DNA of 7,381 bases from Desulfobacteraceae bacterium (GTDB lineage Bacteria; Desulfobacterota; Desulfobacteria; Desulfobacterales; Desulfosalsimonadaceae). Below the pieces are notes generated by a model. The model was not told where the DNA came from. It ran no database searches and worked only from the letters and a program-made list of their open reading frames with translations. The stretch is from assembly GCA_024636355.1 (NCBI GenBank), contig JAGXHH010000047.1, positions 1 through 7,381 of the forward strand, read 5' to 3'. Shown in pieces: positions 5,313 to 7,381 of the stretch; position 1 is the first letter of the stretch; each line of letters begins with the position of its first letter. The position numbers and the translations under genes are program-made.

Positions 5313-6149
5313 ATGGCTGAAGGAAAAATCCGACTGGAAAGAAGAGATAGTGTGGCCGTGGTCATTATCGACCGGCAGCAGCGAAAGAATGCCTTTGATG
5401 AAAATATGTTCAACGAGCTGGCGGGCGTTACGGATGAGCTCAAACGCCGTCTTCCCCGTGCCGTGGTCCTGACCGGCGGAGGAAACAAAGTGTTTTCCGC
5501 CGGATTTGATGTCAATCCGGACAACCCCATGGTGGCCCGGATGGCTGCGGCTCTGGAAAATCAGGACCGGGCTCCGGCCGAACAGGCAATAACGCAGCTT
5601 CGCGAGGTTGTCGATGCCTTCATCTCAATTCCCGTTCCAATTATTGCCGCTTTGAACGGATTGACTTACGGCGGCGGGGCCGAACTGGCGACCCGGTGCG
5701 ATATGCGGGTAATGGACCCGGAAACGGCGATCTGTTTTTCAGAAGTAAAGCTGGGATTGATGCCGGATTGGGGCGGTGGGGCCACGCTGGCGCACCTGGT
5801 GGGCCCGGCGGTCGCGGCCGACCTGATTTTAACGGCCCGCAAAATCGGAGCCCAGGAGGCCCTGCGCCTCGGTCTGGTCAATCGGGTCAGCAAGCCCGGC
5901 CAGGCGCTCGAAGGCGCCCTGGAAATTGCCGGGCAGATATCAAAGAACGGCCCGCGTGCCATCTCCCACGCACTGGAGATTATTCGGCAGAGCCGGAATC
6001 TGAGCCTTGAAAAGACGCTTGACCTGGAAGCCGACCGCGCCGTTTCCCTGATCGTCTCCGGAGAATGCCTCTACGGGATTGCCGCTTTTCTCGAGAAAAA
6101 AGAACCGGAATTCCCGGATATCCTCCCTCCGGAGAAGCCCGTAAAATAA
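5313..6149 (+). CDS. Enoyl-CoA hydratase/isomerase (crotonase family)
   Basis: ATG 5313 has AAGGA at 5299-5303 nine bases upstream. The 278-residue product has the crotonase fold signatures. FSAGFDV at 61-67 forms the first half of the oxyanion hole. NGLTYGGGAELATRCD at 115-130 provides the second half, with E124. SEVKLGLMPDWGG at 143-155 has E144. Both Glu positions used by classical enoyl-CoA hydratases are therefore occupied, so hydratase activity in beta-oxidation or degradation of an aromatic or branched acyl-CoA is plausible, although many isomerases share this layout. Length is typical with a short extra C-terminal tail. It appears to be a single-gene unit, with a divergent phosphodiesterase upstream and a hairpin at its stop codon. 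The exact acyl-CoA substrate is not determined. Confidence 0.93.
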   Translation: MAEGKIRLERRDSVAVVIIDRQQRKNAFDENMFNELAGVTDELKRRLPRAVVLTGGGNKVFSAGFDVNPDNPMVARMAAALENQDRAPAEQAITQLREVVDAFISIPVPIIAALNGLTYGGGAELATRCDMRVMDPETAICFSEVKLGLMPDWGGGATLAHLVGPAVAADLILTARKIGAQEALRLGLVNRVSKPGQALEGALEIAGQISKNGPRAISHALEIIRQSRNLSLEKTLDLEADRAVSLIVSGECLYGIAAFLEKKEPEFPDILPPEKPVK

Positions 6150-6159
6150 AGGGCTTCTC
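6132..6159 (+). terminator. Hairpin overlapping the end of the enoyl-CoA hydratase gene
   Basis: GAGAAGCCC at 6132-6140 pairs perfectly with GGGCTTCTC at 6151-6159 across a ten-base AT-rich loop that includes the stop codon. A T/C-rich stretch (TCTTGCTCTT) follows instead of a pure T run. It is probably a weak intrinsic terminator. Confidence 0.65.
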
Positions 6160-6240
6160 TCTTGCTCTTAATGCCCTTGTAAAAAGCTGTGCACCCCGGA
6201 TTCGGTGTTTTTGAAGAAAGGGACTTTTTCACAACGATGC

Positions 6241-6350
6241 ACACCCCCCTGCCGAAGCGGTGTTGAAGCGTCAAAAAAGTGCCAATCCCCCCTCGAGGGG
6301 GGAATAAAACGCATATTCGCAATTCGAAAGAGGTTTTTTAAGGGGGGTGT
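6241..6350. repeat. Inverted repeat, 10-base arms
   Basis: ACACCCCCCT at 6241-6250 is exactly complementary to AGGGGGGTGT at 6341-6350, 90 bases apart. An 18-base perfect palindrome lies roughly midway. The nesting suggests the remnant of a small non-autonomous element, but no flanking target duplication is obvious. Confidence 0.5.
6286..6303. repeat. Perfect 18-base C/G palindrome
   Basis: TCCCCCCTCGAGGGGGGA is its own reverse complement. As RNA it would form a short GC-only stem, and as DNA it could be a cruciform or binding site. It is not followed by a T run, and 6303-6309 is AATAAAA. It lies inside the 6241-6350 inverted repeat. Confidence 0.65.
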
Positions 6351-6390
6351 TAACCCCGTTGGATAAACCAGTTCCTTGGAAGTCCGTTTC

Positions 6391-6411
6391 AACCACAGAG
6401 TACCCAGAGAA
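6391..6411. repeat. CACAGAG-type intergenic repeat, copy 2
   Basis: ACCACAGAG followed by ACCCAGAGA matches the beginning of the longer copy at 1181-1213. The shared core ACCACAGAG is short, so the link rests on both its non-coding location and the tandem CAGAG spacing. Confidence 0.45.
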
Positions 6412-6526
6412 ATGCTATTCCTTGTTGAATTTTAAATATTTATACTGCATAAATTTATTTTATCGGAAGAAAAAATGTAACAAATCCTCGGAATATTGAC
6501 ATTCATTTCGTCATGGGAGGTGCGCC

Positions 6527-7354
6527 ATGGAGGGGCAGAAAGATTACCAGGTCGTTATCGCAGGCGCCGGTCCGGCGGGGGCGCTTCTCGCACGGGAACT
6601 TGCAGCTGCGGGCATATCGGTTGCGGTATACGACATCCGAAAACAGGGAATGCTCGGCCATAACTGGTCTGATGCGGTCGAAAAAAACGCCCTTTCCGCG
6701 GCCGGATTCAAACTGCCGTCGATCGAAAACGGCAGGTACAAGGGACGGCTCGTCAAGACGGATGAAACCGACGACAACCTGTTCGAGCCCCACGTAATGC
6801 AGCGTCTCCAGATCCGATCCCCGGACCTGTCGTGCACGACCCGGTCCGATGTGGACTTTCGTTATATCACCACCGACCGTAAGGCGCTCTCCCGGATGCT
6901 GGCAGAACAGGCCGCCGAGGCGGGCGCCCTGTTCTTCTATAATCATAGGGCCGATAGGCTTATCGGCGATACGGATGTGATTTTTGACAAAATAGATGTC
7001 AAGGGAATGCGCGTCACCAACCTGGATAACGGGGAATCTTTTTATGTTGCCGCGGACGTGGTGGTCGATGCCACCGGGTACACGTCCGGCCTGCGCACGG
7101 GATTTGTCGGCGCACCCGCCATCGGCACCCTGTTCGAAAAAGGCGACCTGGCTTATGCCTGCCGGACTGTCCGGAGGCTTGACATGACACATGCCGCCGG
7201 TGACGATCTGATCGACCATTACCGGTATGGCGCCTTCAAGGGATATTTCTGGACCCACCTGCACCATGGCGATGTCGTCGATGTAGGCGGCGGGGTCCGG
7301 GAGGAACCCGGCCGGGTCGATCCGAAAATCGTCATCGAGGAAATGATCGCCGAT
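6527..7354 (+). CDS. Geranylgeranyl-reductase-like FAD oxidoreductase, 3' end lost
   Basis: ATG 6527 follows GGGAGG at 6515-6520. The first 276 codons are genomic. The apparent last six residues (LSLIHI) and the stop at 7373-7375 are encoded by sequencing adapter, so the real gene continues beyond the contig. The N-terminus has the FAD-binding motif G13-A-G15-P-A-G18 with D36 at the end of the second strand. A TTDRKALSRMLAEQAAEAGA segment, as in flavoprotein hydroxylases and geranylgeranyl reductases, occurs at about 115-134. A D181-A-T-G184 motif follows a DVVV strand. This fits the FixC/geranylgeranyl reductase superfamily, which reduces isoprenoid chains or oxidises diverse lipophilic substrates. 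The C-terminal substrate domain is missing, so a finer assignment is not possible. No signal peptide is seen. Confidence 0.85.
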
Positions 7355-7381
7355 CTGTCTCTTATACACATCTGACGCTGC
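7355..7381. other. Illumina Nextera / Tn5 mosaic-end adapter (artefact)
   Basis: CTGTCTCTTATACACATCT at 7355-7373 is the 19-base Tn5 mosaic end used in Nextera libraries. It is followed by GACGCTGC, the start of the Nextera adapter tail. It sits at the extreme contig end and is translated in frame as SLIHI on the plus strand and MYKRQ on the minus strand, both well-known signs of adapter contamination. It is not a biological transposon end. Confidence 0.97.

Larger units (their letters stand above)
6160..6526. other. Repeat-rich non-coding region before the last gene
   Basis: About 370 bases without a supportable gene. The left part holds two imperfect copies of a unit beginning TGCACCCC or TGCACACCCCCC and ending GGTGTT then TTGAAG (about 6188-6217 and 6237-6268). 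The middle holds inverted repeats and an exact palindrome, and the right part a CACAGAG-type repeat. From about 6411 to 6480 the sequence is AT-rich. TATACT at 6441-6446 could be a -10 box for the downstream FAD gene, but I find no good partner -35 at normal spacing. Confidence 0.55.

Noticed and set aside
6496..6501. TTGACA as a -35 box for the FAD gene
   Set aside because: A -10 box at 16-18 bases would fall on the ribosome binding site and start codon, leaving no room for a leader, and no TATAAT-like sequence is there.
6503..7369. A 288-aa minus-strand frame beginning MYKRQ
   Set aside because: Its start is encoded by the Nextera adapter and the rest is antisense to the FAD oxidoreductase, which has a proper ribosome binding site and FAD motif.
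7355..7373. Tn5 transposon end as evidence of a mobile element
   Set aside because: It is followed by adapter tail sequence at the exact contig end, so it is a library artefact.

Overview
The window looks like one end of a contig from a Gram-negative anaerobe. The moderately high GC, tightly packed genes, enoyl-CoA hydratase/isomerase, large FAD oxidoreductases and paired radical SAM/SPASM enzymes suggest a Desulfobacterota (Deltaproteobacteria) species. That placement is inference from gene content; no taxonomic marker is present. The right edge is not genomic: the last 27 bases are an Illumina Nextera (Tn5 mosaic end) adapter, which gives the last gene a false stop.

Layout. (1) Positions 1-1095, minus strand: the N-terminal 365 residues of a GMC-type FAD oxidoreductase carrying a C-x2-C-x2-C-x3-C cluster, cut off by the window start. 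(2) 1096-1398: non-coding, with a CACAGAG-type repeat and a possible promoter reading right. (3) 1399-4416, plus strand: the most interesting region, a compact candidate RiPP or peptide-modification operon. It encodes a 20-residue Lys- and Cys-rich peptide with a strong ribosome binding site, a 20-bp hairpin just after its stop, a 118-aa seven-Cys protein of unknown family, a radical SAM/SPASM enzyme with a PqqD-like N-terminal region (387 aa), a second radical SAM/SPASM enzyme without that region (334 aa), and a small cupin with a His-rich tail. The last four genes overlap one another. (4) 4473-4524: a nested palindromic intergenic repeat. (5) 4555-5028, minus strand: a YfcE/MJ0936-type metallophosphoesterase. 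(6) 5029-5312: a divergent intergenic region with short AT-rich direct repeats. (7) 5313-6149, plus strand: a crotonase-fold enoyl-CoA hydratase/isomerase ending in a hairpin. (8) 6160-6526: repeat-rich, non-coding. (9) 6527-7354, plus strand: the start of a geranylgeranyl-reductase-like FAD oxidoreductase running into the adapter.

How the genes may work together. In the 1399-4416 block, the PqqD-like region of the first radical SAM enzyme would bind the basic leader of the 20-mer, and one or both SPASM enzymes would modify the C-terminal CKCKRSC segment. The seven-Cys protein and the cupin could be accessory or metal-handling partners. The peptide is too short for ordinary gene calling, so the system would usually be annotated as two orphan radical SAM genes. 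The flanking genes look like ordinary metabolism with no visible link to the block.
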